Of a DNA stretch of 64,000 bases, positions 20,542 to 29,860 are shown piece by piece. Origin of the DNA: Datisca glomerata. Its lineage: Eukaryota > Streptophyta > Magnoliopsida > Cucurbitales > Datiscaceae. The position numbers were made by a program, and so were the translations under genes. The stretch is from positions 248,001 to 312,000 of the forward strand of contig QANY01009424.1 of assembly GCA_003255025.1 (NCBI GenBank). Reading direction: 5' to 3'. The notes under the pieces are model-generated. The model worked only from the letters and a program-made list of their open reading frames with translations. It did not search any database and had not been told where the DNA came from. Position 1 is the first letter of the stretch; each line of letters starts with the position of its first letter.

Positions 20542-21275
20542 TAAAAAAATACCAACACAGAGAGTACTTAACATTGATACACATGGGAAAATCTCTCTCG
20601 AAGTCTTTTATGCACAAAAAATGCTACATTAACTTACATGTTTTAATTTGTTATTTTTCTTTAATATTTTCCATTCATCAAAACACTTACTCAAAAAATA
20701 TTGTATTAATAAGCTTAAAATCACTTGTAAACAGAAGAGAAAAAAATTCCCAAACATACCTAAGAATTGCAATATGCTCAAAATTGCAAACATATATAGG
20801 AATCAATGAACCCATTATATCGCGTATATATATATATGTATATTTGTTATAATGAGGGAGTAAAAGTTATAGTTATATATATAACTACACAGAAAGCAGA
20901 CAAACATATAATGCATGAAAATATATAATATTTTGGCACATAGGATCCTAATAAAGGTAATGTCAATTTTACATTATATATACAAAAAAAGTATAAATTA
21001 ATTAGTATTTATTTTTGTTCTTAGTACTGTCCAGATCAGATCTTCAATCATGAATTTCTATTTAGATATGACAAGGATTACACATTGTAGAGATGTTTCC
21101 ATTTAATTAAATATATATATTAAGAATCAACAATTATATCCAATTCTATGGGGGGTACAAGATGGTGCAGAATCATAAAGGAGACCAATTTTACAACAAA
21201 AGCAACACAATTTACAAAATGAAAACCACAAAAGAGAGATATTTTTTTAGGAAAAGAGGAATTCATTAACCTAAA
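20542..21275. repeat. segmental duplication, copy B
   Basis: Diverged direct copy of 9,295-10,140. It lacks the roughly 140-bp insert of copy A and carries its own short insertions (for example GGGGGGTACAAGATGGTGC near 21,150). Its left limit coincides with the last base of the Copia-2 LTR. Confidence 0.85.
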
Positions 21276-21329
21276 ACCGCACCTACAATGTTTAGAGATA
21301 ATATCTAACATAAACGAAACAAAACTTAT

Positions 21330-21517
21330 TTGCGAAGACCGGAATGAGCTAACCGCCGTTGTACCTTAATATATAGCCATGGTTGGCATTAATCATTGCA
21401 ACACCTAAAATGTTCATTTATTGCGACGGTTCATATAATCGTCACAATATGACTCACATCTTCAAACTTTCATGATTATCGTGTTAACCATCGCAAAATT
21501 ATGCTTTTCTTGTAGTG
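21330..21517. mobile_element. CACTA-like end fragment
   Basis: The block contains GCGACGGTT and ATCGTCAC-type inverted words and ends CTTTTCTTGTAGTG, the reverse of the plant CACTA terminus CACTACAAGAAAAG. This is the same style as the element at 29,190-32,051. The opposite end is missing. Confidence 0.5.
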
Positions 21518-21724
21518 GATTAACCTATGGAAAACTAACAGAATGAAAGAGAGGCATTTCATTAGGTAGAAAGCTAATTAAGTACTACTAGTAAAAGATG
21601 ACTGGGTAAAGCTAATTACTTCTAATTACTCCTTTCTCTGGGTTACAGTAACTACCCCCAGAATAGGGTTTTAAGTACAAATGAATCATCACAATGTCGC
21701 CTCCCAAGAATCATGCTATGATAC

Positions 21725-21810
21725 GTAGTGTGTGTATATATATATATATGTATGTATGTATGTATGTATATATATATATTTATATGTATGTATGTATGTA
21801 TGAATGTATA
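21725..21810. repeat. compound microsatellite (TG)n(TA)n(TATG)n
   Basis: GTGTGTG is followed by a TA run, five GTAT/TATG repeats, a second TA run and another GTAT series. It lies about 300 bp beyond the LSH stop codon. Confidence 0.9.
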
Positions 21811-22089
21811 GAATTTTTAATGTCTTAAATATATATCAAGTAGAAAGTGTGTGTATATATATACCACTAAAGCAACTCAATTTTTTTAATCAAATTAAAA
21901 GAATGTCAATCAAAGGAATTACAAAAAATAACTTAGTTCATTAACTTAATTAAACAAATCTACATCCTATCATATATAATCATAATTAATGATGCTAAAT
22001 AAAGCATTATCATATAATACAAAATCAAATAAATAATAACTTTGTCTTTCTAACAAGAGAAAAATGAAAGAAAAATGAAGAAAAACTTA

Positions 22090-22091
22090 CC
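22090..22091 (-). promoter_or_regulatory. possible 5' splice site in the LSH 3' UTR
   Basis: On the minus strand the sequence 27 bases after the stop codon reads TTTG|GTAAGTTTTT, a near-perfect plant splice donor. If used, the stop would lie less than 50 bases upstream of the exon junction, so nonsense-mediated decay would not be expected. No acceptor was confirmed. Confidence 0.35.
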
Positions 22092-22117
22092 AAATTTCAA
22101 GGAAGAACCAAAGATAA

Positions 22118-22687
22118 TTAAACAGCTGGCAAGTTGGAAGTATGAGCTTGATTATCATTATTTGCCTTAATTGGAGCATTAACAGGCCTCTTCCTCATTT
22201 TTTTCTTCTTATATGGAATTCCTCTTGCTTTAGCTTGTGAATCTCTAACTTCACGTAGATAAAGTCTAATAGAACCACTTGCAAAAGGGTTTGATTCAGG
22301 CAAACCTCCAGTTTCTTCATAAGCAGCTCTAAGCCTACCTATTAGTGAATCAAGGCTACCCCAAGCTTGTCTAAGTGGACATGTACAAGGCCCTGGTGGC
22401 TCAGGCTGTCCAAAAAACACACAACCTTGTAAATGAACCTTAGTCTTTCCAAATTGATCAAGGTACCTTAAGAAATCAAGCACATGGTTTGAATTGCACT
22501 GTGAAAGTGCTATAGGTGGTCTTTTGTTCCTTAGGTACTGACCAAATGTGTTCCAATCTCTCCTCTTTTGTGACTCGTACCGGCTCACCGGCGTGGGAGC
22601 TGCCTGTTTTTGCATCTGATGATCGGGAGTAGAAGAAGCCGATGTGGATGACGATTCAGCTACATCTTTCCCTTTGTTGCTGGACAT
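22118..22687 (-). CDS. LSH: ALOG/LSH domain nuclear regulator (LIGHT-DEPENDENT SHORT HYPOCOTYLS family)
   Basis: The only intact host gene: 189 residues, no intron in the coding part, as usual for the family. Residues 1-35 are a Ser/Thr/Gln-rich disordered N-terminus. The ALOG domain spans about 36-161, starting [14 protein letters not shown] and including [16 protein letters not shown] and the zinc-ribbon insert with H85, C89, C101 and C103. A basic K-K-K-K-M-R-K-R-P run at 160-168 is the nuclear signal. ALOG proteins derive from a tyrosine-recombinase DNA-binding fold, act in the nucleus and control light response, meristem and organ-boundary growth. The start fits the family because the serine-rich leader precedes the domain directly. 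Paralogue number cannot be told from sequence alone. The gene sits alone among transposons. Confidence 0.94.
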   Translation of the reverse strand: MSSNKGKDVAESSSTSASSTPDHQMQKQAAPTPVSRYESQKRRDWNTFGQYLRNKRPPIALSQCNSNHVLDFLRYLDQFGKTKVHLQGCVFFGQPEPPGPCTCPLRQAWGSLDSLIGRLRAAYEETGGLPESNPFASGSIRLYLREVRDSQAKARGIPYKKKKMRKRPVNAPIKANNDNQAHTSNLPAV

Positions 22688-22742
22688 ATTGACCCTCTTT
22701 TTTCTAAGTAAAGGGAGTGATATTAGGAAGGTTTTCTGAATA

Positions 22743-22787
22743 CGACGTCAGAAAATTGTAGGAGATTAAGGTTATATAGATTCGACG
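22743..22787 (-). promoter_or_regulatory. two ACGT-core motifs flanking the LSH TATA box
   Basis: GACGTC (about 22,744-22,749) and CGACGTAA (about 22,783-22,790) give two ACGT cores, the type bound by plant bZIP proteins, within 40 bases of each other. ACGT is short and could be chance. Light-linked regulation would fit the family but is inference. Confidence 0.3.
22772..22778 (-). promoter_or_regulatory. TATA box of the LSH gene
   Basis: The minus strand reads CTATATAACC, putting TATATAA about 85 bases upstream of the ATG. This distance suits a plant core promoter with a short 5' UTR. Confidence 0.6.
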
Positions 22788-22907
22788 TAACTGGCTTTAT
22801 TCTTTATTTACTTGGAATCGTCCTGTATTTTCTATATGCTATCTATTAACCTATGGTTAGTTTAATTTAAGGACCGTTTGGTTTACATAATCTAGAATGA
22901 CCATTGC

Positions 22908-22965
22908 AATTCAATTGTTGATAATTCAATTGTTGGTAATTCAATTGCGTGCAATTCAATTACTT
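22908..22965. repeat. AATTCAATTG short tandem repeats
   Basis: The near-palindromic word ATTCAATTG recurs about every 16 bases, four times in all, with GTTGATA, GTTGGTA and CGTGCA spacers. It is within the MITE-like block upstream of LSH. Confidence 0.8.
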
Positions 22966-23129
22966 GTAAAATAAGATTGTCATGTTGGATTATGTATAAT
23001 AATCTATTATGATGTGATGTGTGATAATTAATGATTGCTATGTTTGATATATGTTGATTTTTGTTGTCAATTTGTGTAAATAACATGAAGTTACTTAAAT
23101 ATAATTTTAGTTATATATTTCTAAAAACA

Positions 23130-23490
23130 TATTTTGACGTGCAATTTTAGCATTAATTTTAATTAATACTTAAATAAATTAATAATGCTAGACTAAATTT
23201 AAAATTTTTTTAATCAAATTAATAAAAAAAATTTCATGTGAAAATTTAACATTATCTTTAATTATTTTTTATTAATATTTAAATTAATTAATTATGTTGG
23301 ACTAAATTTTAAAAAAATAATTGTAATTAAATTAGTAAAATAAAAGATATAATAAGAAATATTTTTACGTGAAATTTTAACATTAATTTTAATTATTTTT
23401 ATTAATACTTAAATAAATTAATAATGTAAAATTAAACGTTAATAAAGTTAATTTTAATTAAATTAATAAAATGAGAGAAAGAATATTTCA
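23130..23490. repeat. three imperfect AT-rich tandem units
   Basis: Units start near 23,130, 23,232 and 23,361 with the order A(C/T)GTG-AA-TTTTA(A/G)CATTA, TTTAATTA, ACTTAAATAAATTAATAATG and TTAATTAAATTAATAAAA. The period is about 100-130 bp. This is the core of the MITE-like block. Confidence 0.65.
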
Positions 23491-23716
23491 ATGAGGGTAG
23501 GAAAGTAATTTTCTTTGATATTAAAATTCAATGTCATTATAAATTAGAATTACTTTCATTTTATTCTACAATTCAATTGCCTCAAAGGATTGCAAATTAA
23601 GATTACATGCAAATTAGGATTGCGGCTTTATTTACGGATTACTCCAAACAAATATAATAATTAAATTACAAAATGATTACAAAGTATGATAGCGCAAAAT
23701 AAACATGGCTTTAGAG

Positions 23717-24009
23717 TAATTCTATATATTACCATAGGAAGCATTGATAGCCATGTGTGACGATGCACGTGACATGAGACCATACATACAAGTAATAATT
23801 AAAATTTTTTCCTTATTCGTTTCTATGTTAAGCATAACATGAGACCACTTACTTTACCAATTCATAATTGTGATGAACATATATCATAGTGTTATACACG
23901 ATTTTTTTTGTTATCACAGTGTGGATCTATCTTTTTGGTTAACCTAAAATTATTCAAGCACGACTAACATATTTCGGGTACTTTTTTATAGTAGCCAATA
24001 AATTAAATG
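23717..24009. other. no gene seen
   Basis: AT-rich DNA with no open frame or repeat of note. Confidence 0.4.
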
Positions 24010-24287
24010 ACAAAAGCTTTCGGCACTCTATGAACTTTGGGGAGATTGACACTTGAATTAGTAACTCAACTTTGGTCTCTCTAAACTTTAAAATAGTTTC
24101 TCTTTTGGTTTAAAAAGTAACCACTGTTAGATGTTCCATTAGATGTTACCAACGGTGGTTAATTTTTAGACTAAACGAAAGACGATTTGAAAGTTGAGGG
24201 ATAAAAGTGTCAGACTTTCAAAGTTGAGAGATTAAAATGCCCAAACACCCTAAACTATAGGGATCTAAGTGTCCAGCCGCCCTAAAT
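24010..24287. mobile_element. foldback MITE
   Basis: The two halves are imperfect reverse complements. CAACTTTGG..CTCT..AAACTTT..TTTGGTTTAAAAAGTAACCAC on the left pairs with GTGGTTAATTTTTAGAC..CGAAAGA..GAAAGTTGAGGG on the right, around a short centre at about 24,127-24,152. A related half unit lies at about 26,643-26,770. Exact ends and target duplication are unclear. Confidence 0.5.
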
Positions 24288-24319
24288 TTATTATATATTT
24301 TATATTTTTTACTTTAAAC

Positions 24320-24890
24320 AAAAAGATATTTTTAACGTAGTTCGACCAATTCGTCTACATCCACAATTATCTCATTATCATCATCATTACATATACAAAA
24401 TAGCATACCACTTAACCAAAATATCATTAGTTCTAAATTTAAACTCAACATGCACAAAACCATACATTGAAAACCAAAACTAACTTAATGAAAAATTACA
24501 ACTTCTCGATCAGATTAGATGAAACCCACTAGCTTTAGAAACCTTCTTCAGTCCGGGCGTAATCTTCTAAGTAGCCTCTCAACATAATGAGATATCCCCT
24601 TCTAGAATAGAGCTTTGTCTCACATTTTAAGGTTGCCCTCTATCTCTTAAGGCATATCATCATAACCACATGAAGCTCACTTTAGGATAAATCACTCTGA
24701 ACCCTCTGTCGAAACAGAACCACAAAATCCTTTTCATAACCTAATATTTATAGACTCTAAAAATATATAATTTTTCTATTTAAAATAGGATTATCATTCA
24801 ATACAAAATATCACATAATAACTTACCTACAACAACCTCATAAAATAGGAAACTTGGTCCCCAAAAAATTCGAGCCACCAAATTCCAACA
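24320..24890 (-). repeat. LTR copy A of the TRIM-like family (3' side)
   Basis: The right end CCAAATTCCAACA gives TGTTGGAATTTGG in element orientation. The left end is decayed and approximate. A TATA-like TCTATAAATATTAGG lies near 24,744-24,758 on the minus strand. Confidence 0.6.
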
Positions 24891-24947
24891 ACCTCTGCAT
24901 TGACTCAAATTACATCGTCCTCAAACAATCATTAATGTTACTTTACC

Positions 24948-25069
24948 TTAATCAATTCATATTCAAATCATGATCATCAAACTTCAACAAAATCATATTT
25001 TTACGCGCTTAATCAATTCATATTCAAATCATGATCATCAAACTTCAACAAAACCATATTTTTACGCGC
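24948..25069. repeat. 61-bp tandem duplication
   Basis: The unit TTAATCAATTCATATTC... (24,948-25,008) repeats at 25,009-25,069 with one difference (AAATCAT versus AAACCAT). Each ends TTTTTACGCGC. It forms half of the internal region of the TRIM-like element. Confidence 0.9.
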
Positions 25070-25126
25070 TTCACATCTTCTTTATCTTGAACCAAAACTT
25101 TATTACCATTCAACATCAAACCATCA

Positions 25127-25142
25127 GCTTTATAATACAACT
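25127..25142 (-). other. possible decayed primer binding site
   Basis: The minus strand next to the LTR reads AGTTGTATTATAAAGC, alignable to TTGGTATCAGAGC with gaps and substitutions. Weak on its own, but its position is right. Confidence 0.35.
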
Positions 25143-25691
25143 TGTTGTAACAGAAACATCAATGAAACAATGATATTTAATGTGGTTCGATTAATTTATC
25201 TACATTCACAGTTATCTCATTATCATCATTGTATACCACAAAATGATACACCACCTAAGCCAATCTCATTGCACCCAAATTCAAACTCAACATGCATAAA
25301 AATATTATCTTGAAAATCATAACTAGCTTAGACAAAACTCACAACTTCTTGATCAGGCTAGATGCAACCCACTAACTTGAAAACTGTCTTCAACATCCAA
25401 GTCTTCTGGCTAGCCTCTCAACATCTTGGGGTTTTCTCCTAGGATAGAGCCTCCTCACCATATGAGATGTTCCGGTTATAATAGAACTACCTCTAACCCT
25501 CTGCCGAAGCAGAGTCGCCAAACTTTTTTTCGTAACCTCATATTTATAGACTCAAAAGATCATAACTTTCTCATTTAAAATAAGATTCTCAAATCTCATC
25601 CAATACAAAATATTGCATAAATCTTCCTTAGAACAATCATATAAAATAGGAAACTTGGTCCCCAAAGAAGTTGAGACACCAAATTTCAACA
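25143..25691 (-). repeat. LTR copy B of the TRIM-like family (5' side)
   Basis: 549 bp with ends TGTTGAAATTTGG and GTTACAACA in element orientation. A CTATAAATATGAGG TATA region lies near 25,540-25,555 on the minus strand. Confidence 0.65.
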
Positions 25692-26773
25692 GGTAATGAG
25701 AATAAAATTTGATTTTTAAGACTTTGTTTTTACATTTCCTATGCGAATAAAAAATTGATTTAATAAAAATTTATAACCTTCTCTATTGAATTGATTTCAT
25801 ATTAATTTAATCATCTATTAAATTGAATCTCACATTCAAATAACCGACCAAAATCCATCAACTTCTTAAAAAAACTATTTGATCTCATATTCAATTCATT
25901 TCGCACCATCCCACATTCAATTTTATCAAGTACTCCAAAAAAAGTTTCAATCGACATTCAAATAATCATCTAGTTTACTTTTGACTTCAATTAAATTTAT
26001 TGTTTTCATCCTGTAAAATATATTTTATAATTTTAATAAATAAGTCAGATCATATATATAAAGTGTTGATAATGTTAAGTATTTTAGGTAAGTGTGTTAA
26101 TCAATTCTCATATGCTAAATAAGATGGCGCAGAATAATAAAAGAATAACCATAATAAACTATGGATAAAAAAGTAGAAATTTTATTATCAATTTTTAATA
26201 TATTATAGATAAATATCTATCCAACTAATATAAGTTTGTGATTATACTAACTTTGGACGCCATCAACAAAAGGAGTTGTGCTCAGTCTTTCATGTCGGTC
26301 TTAGGTGTGTAGACCCGAGACATGCGTCTAGGAACTGATAAAAATTACCCAGGTGAAAATGTTATATGTAAGACAAGATACAAGTTGTTAGAAATATCTA
26401 AATGTGTCTAGCACTTTCCTTCAAACACATATATTAACATAACATTTTCTTGAGGAATTTTCAGTCATGGTTCTTTATATGTTACTATCGTCAATATTGG
26501 TCATTGCATTGCAAATGCTAGTGTGCCCCCTGAACGTTGGGGTTAATATTAATTTTGTAAAAACAAAACCTATAATGGGTTAAGATCAAATGTAAACTCA
26601 AATTTTATTCCCATTAGGAAGGTAAAAAAACATAAAACTATAATAGATTTAGAGCAATTGACATTTTGGTCTCTCGATTTTGAGTCGATAGACAATTTCA
26701 CCCCTCAACTTTAATGTCGTTTGCCTTTTGGTCCAAAAATTAAGCACAATTAGTAACCTCAAATAAAATATCT
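25692..26773. other. no gene seen
   Basis: AT-rich. A repeated phrase of the CATTC(A)AAT.. type occurs at 25,790-25,990. From 26,643 there is half of a foldback repeat (GACATTTTGGTCTCTCGATTT) that stops where the MULE-type element begins, so that insertion may have cut it. Confidence 0.4.
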
Positions 26774-27075
26774 AGAAAAATTTATCATTTGGTCATCGTA
26801 GTTTGCACTTGTTTTTAATTTGGTTATCATAGTTTAAAAAGTTTCAATATGATCATTCTAATTTACTTAACATTTCAATATAATTTATCGGTCACCCTCC
26901 ATTAACGGACACGTTGATATGATACGTTAAGTGATGATTTGATATGTTGAGTGATGATGTGAAAATTAAAATAATATTTTATATTTTTCAACTCATATAT
27001 AATATATTTTTATTTTATCAAAATATCTCTTTTTACTTTAATTTTTTTAACAATTATTTTTGAACTTTTTATGTT
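26774..27075. repeat. left terminal inverted repeat of the MULE-type element
   Basis: Starts AGAAAAATTTATCATTTGG. Weaker pairing may continue through CTCTCATCTCTCTCGA at about 27,117-27,132. Confidence 0.6.
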
Positions 27076-27116
27076 GTCTTCTCCCTCCTCAGTAAAAATT
27101 GATTTTTTCTCTAATC

Positions 27117-27250
27117 CCTCTCATCTCTCTCGATGAACTGCTCTTCTCCGCTTATCTCTCTCGACGAGCTGCTCTGTTGGGGCCACTAGAGAAGATGCGG
27201 TCCTCGATTTTCTTGCAAGTAAGCCTCATCTCTCTCGACGAGCTTCTCTT
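27117..27250. repeat. repeated CATCTCTCTCGACGAGCT words
   Basis: TCTCTCTCGA(T/C)GA(A/G)CTGCTCT occurs at about 27,122, 27,150 and 27,228 (the last with CTTCTCT). GC content is higher than the flanks, so this may be captured or slip-amplified DNA inside the MULE-type element. Confidence 0.65.
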
Positions 27251-27702
27251 TGTCTTTTTTATAAATTTTGTTCGTATTCTTTTCAGGTTTTTGGGTATTG
27301 CTCCTCGAAGTTCTTCTCCCTCGACAAAATCAAAGGGTGTAAAAGGTTTGTCTCTTTATCGGGTCCACAGAATATTAACTTATTTGTTGATTTCATTTAG
27401 GGATTGGTTCTATTTATGATGTTTAATATTATTCCTTAGGGTTTTGAAATAGGGGTTTTTGTTTAGGTTTTTTATTTATTGAATTTTTAAGGGTTTTCAA
27501 ATCGAGGTTTTGTTACACTTTCAAATAGGGGTTTTGTTACACTGAATTTTCGTTATTGAATATTTCAAATAGGGGTAATAAAATATTTGCAAGACCCAAT
27601 TAAAGAGAAGAAGGAGAAAAGAAGAAAAGAATTTAAACCCAATTTAAACAAGATAGAGAAGGTCGAAGAAAAAAGGAGACAAAGATGTTGTTCGAAAACA
27701 CA

Positions 27703-27872
27703 TGTTCGAAGGACCGAAGCTGTTCAAAGAAACGAAGCTTTAGAAGAAATGGAACAAAGAATAACAAAGAGAGAATGCACCTGTTCGAAGAAACGAAGCT
27801 TTTGAAGAAATGGAACAAAGAATAACAAAGAGAGAAGGTACATGTTCGGAGAAACGAAGCTGTTGTTTGAAG
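27703..27872. repeat. 61-bp tandem array inside the MULE-type element
   Basis: Full units at 27,721-27,781 and 27,782-27,842 begin TGTTC(A/G)AAGAAACGAAGCTT and contain GAAATGGAACAAAGAATAAC. A partial unit precedes (27,703-27,720) and another follows (27,843-27,872). The purine-rich bias makes open frames on both strands, which are not genes. Confidence 0.9.
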
Positions 27873-27954
27873 AAACAAGGAGACGAAAGTGTTGTACATA
27901 AGAGACGAAGCACAATAGAGAGAGATGAAATGTTCGAGAGAGATGAGAGATGGA

Positions 27955-28240
27955 GTAGAGAGAAGAGGAAATGACTTTTTAAGCTTAAAATGTTAAAACT
28001 TTGAAAGTAAAAAAATGTTTTTTGATCAAATAAAATATATAATAAATGAGTTGAAAATAAAAAATAATATTTAATACCACGTCATCACTTAATATGTTAC
28101 ATCAACGTGTTCGTTAATGGATAGTGACGGAATGATTATATTAAAACGTTAAGTAAATTAAGATGACCATATTGAGACTTTTAGACTTTGATAACCAAAT
28201 TGAAAATAGGTACAAATTATGATGGTTAAAATAATATTTT
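27955..28240. repeat. right terminal inverted repeat of the MULE-type element
   Basis: Reverse complement of the left arm, ending AATAATATTTTCT. Confidence 0.6.
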
Positions 28241-29186
28241 CTTAGTCTATCACATAATTTTCTTGTTTTAATGGTACTATATTAGCACTAATTATGACTT
28301 TTTGCTAATTTTCACTATATTATTGATATGCTACCCTCATCAAAAGCAATCATTATAGAGTATATATCTCAGTAGAATTAGCACTGTGGTCAAGAATCAA
28401 GTTAATTATAATCAATGATCTAATATGAGATTAAAGTTATATACACATGATTATTAGTCGATGTGTGCATAAATTAATTTAGATATATCAATAGAATTAA
28501 CGGGTTGTTATGAGTGACACGTGAGTTTACATCACTAATTTAAGAAAATACAATTTCTGTGGAAAATAGGTTTGTGTCGTGATACTTATGCCCCATTTGT
28601 AACATGATTTTGATAAAAAAAAATGGTCAAGATTTTTTTTGTCAAACTTACATTACAAATTTTAATGAGAATGAGGGAATACGACTCAGATCGACAACAT
28701 TTAGAGTATGAGTGTATGACTTTAACTAATTGTGTCAACCTTATTTATCAGCTAGATAAAGTTTAAACTTGTTTAAAAGATGCTGTCTTGCTCTTATTTA
28801 GCAAATTAACGGTGACTTTCTTATAATTATTTACTTCCCCAATCGCACCATAAACAATCTAATATGTACATGTTGCAGGCAGGGGCAAATGTAGGAATAT
28901 TTGCTAAAATGATCAAACATGGTATATTTATAAATGATGTAATTTAATTAAAATATTGAATATATATAAGACGTATGGAAAAATTATTGTCTAGTTGATT
29001 GTAAGATTGAAAAATGTGAAACGGCATAAAACGATAATTTTTCAAGAACATTTTGATATATTTTTAAAATAACTATAAGATGATTAAAACATATAGGTTT
29101 TTTTTCAATAGACATAAAAATATGTTGAAAATTGAGCACTTTCTTTTACTCAACTAGAAATATAAGAAGTAATTAGCATTTTCTTC
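28241..29186. other. no gene seen
   Basis: AT-rich spacer without open frames, between the MULE-type and CACTA elements. Confidence 0.4.
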
Positions 29187-29212
29187 GTACACTACAAGAA
29201 AAATCTAATATT

Positions 29213-29580
29213 CTGACGATTATATGATGACGGTTTGTTTAACCGTCGTTAATTATTTAAAATGAGAAGTAATTGCGACGGTTTATTTAACCGTCATAAA
29301 TGTGAGATCTATTCTGACGGCTTTATGTAAACCGTCATAATTGGTTATGATATATCGACGGTTTCACTAAACCGTCGGGAATAATCCTTTTTTTACAGAC
29401 AATTGTGACGATTTAAGATAACTGTCAGGATAGAGGGTGCTTGTTAGACCTTTTTTTTTACGACGATTCGGCCAAATGATTACATTTGTATGAGAAACTC
29501 GGTCGTTTTTACCGGCAGTTCAGTTGAATCGTCGGGATAGGATCTATTGCTACGGTTTTCAAAAACTGTAGCAATAGAAA
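29213..29580. repeat. CACTA left subterminal GACGGTTT inverted repeats
   Basis: GACGGTTT..AACCGTC words alternate in direct and inverted orientation about every 30-60 bases, for example CGACGGTTTATTTAACCGTC and GACGGCTTTATGTAAACCGTC. The local hairpins would pair with similar ones at the other end. Confidence 0.8.
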
Positions 29581-29607
29581 AACCCTAAACGAACTTTAAC
29601 AACTCGC

Positions 29608-29860
29608 ACAGAGCTTCTTCCCCATTTTCCCCCGCCTTCTTCTTCCCATTTATCCTGCGGCAGGCTCGTGCTCCTGCCTTTCCCTTATGCCCGTAGTAGC
29701 GAACTTCAACGATAGGCTCGTAAGGTGGTCATCCTTGCCGGTGCGTGCAACTTCTTACCCATTTTCCCATGCCTTCTTCTTCTCCATTTCCCCTGCGACA
29801 GGCTCGTGCTCCTACTTTCCCGCAGCAGCGAACTTCGTCGATAGCTCCTCGCCGTAGCTT
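29608..29860. repeat. imperfect GC-rich duplication in the CACTA leader
   Basis: TTCTTCCCCATTTTCCC.. GCCTTCTTCTTC.. CATTT.. CCTGCG(G/A)CAGGCTCGTGCTCCT.. AGCGAACTTC occurs at about 29,608-29,713 and again at about 29,752-29,842. The block is C-rich and unlike the flanks. It may be a 5' leader exon or captured DNA. Confidence 0.7.

Larger units (their letters stand above)
21518..22117. other. 3' flank of the LSH gene with a microsatellite
   Basis: AT-rich. It includes a TA/TATG microsatellite and probably the 3' untranslated region of the minus-strand LSH transcript. No other open frame is convincing. Confidence 0.5.
22871..23709. mobile_element. MITE-like AT-rich block upstream of LSH
   Basis: The left end GGACCGTTTGGTTTAC and the right end read in reverse, GCCATGTTTATTTTG, resemble Harbinger-type plant termini. 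The block begins with four AATTCAATTG repeats, and related ATTCAATTGC words return near the right end. The middle is a tandem array. Termini match poorly and the TAA-like target duplication is uncertain. Its left end is about 185 bp from the LSH start codon. Confidence 0.4.
24320..25691 (-). mobile_element. TRIM-like element: two LTRs with a tiny internal region
   Basis: Two related blocks of about 550 bp (24,320-24,890 and 25,143-25,691), both minus-strand, are separated by only about 250 bp. Each begins TGTTG(A)AATTTGGTG in element orientation, carries a TCTATAAATATTAGG-type TATA region, and passes through the GTAGACGAATTGGTCGAAC words typical of plant Copia LTR ends. Next to the right-hand LTR the minus strand reads AGTTGTATTATAAAGC, compatible with a decayed Met-tRNA primer site. 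The internal part has no coding capacity. It could be a true TRIM or a Copia that lost its interior. Confidence 0.6.
26774..28240. mobile_element. MULE-type element with long terminal inverted repeats
   Basis: The left arm (26,774-27,075) and right arm (27,955-28,240) are reverse complements over roughly 280 bp with moderate divergence. Matching landmarks are AGTTTGCAC/GTACAAATT, TTTGGTTATCA/TGATAACCAAA, TTAACGGACACGTTGAT/ATCAACGTGTTCGTTAA and TTTTCAACTCAT/ATGAGTTGAAAA. Long inverted termini around unrelated DNA are characteristic of Mutator-like elements. No transposase was seen and no 9-bp target duplication was recognised. The interior is repeat-rich and may be captured DNA. Confidence 0.6.

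Noticed and set aside
22892..23086. Minus frame with repeated I-E-L-x-x-I-E-L
   Set aside because: Comes from the AATTCAATTG short repeats upstream of LSH.
27587..27915. Lys/Glu-rich plus frame and Phe/Leu/Ser-rich minus frames
   Set aside because: Purine-rich 61-bp tandem repeats produce them inside a MULE-type element. There is no conserved domain.
29213..29580. Regularly spaced palindromes as a CRISPR-like array
   Set aside because: Spacing and repeat sequence vary, orientation alternates, and they are subterminal repeats of a CACTA element in a plant genome.
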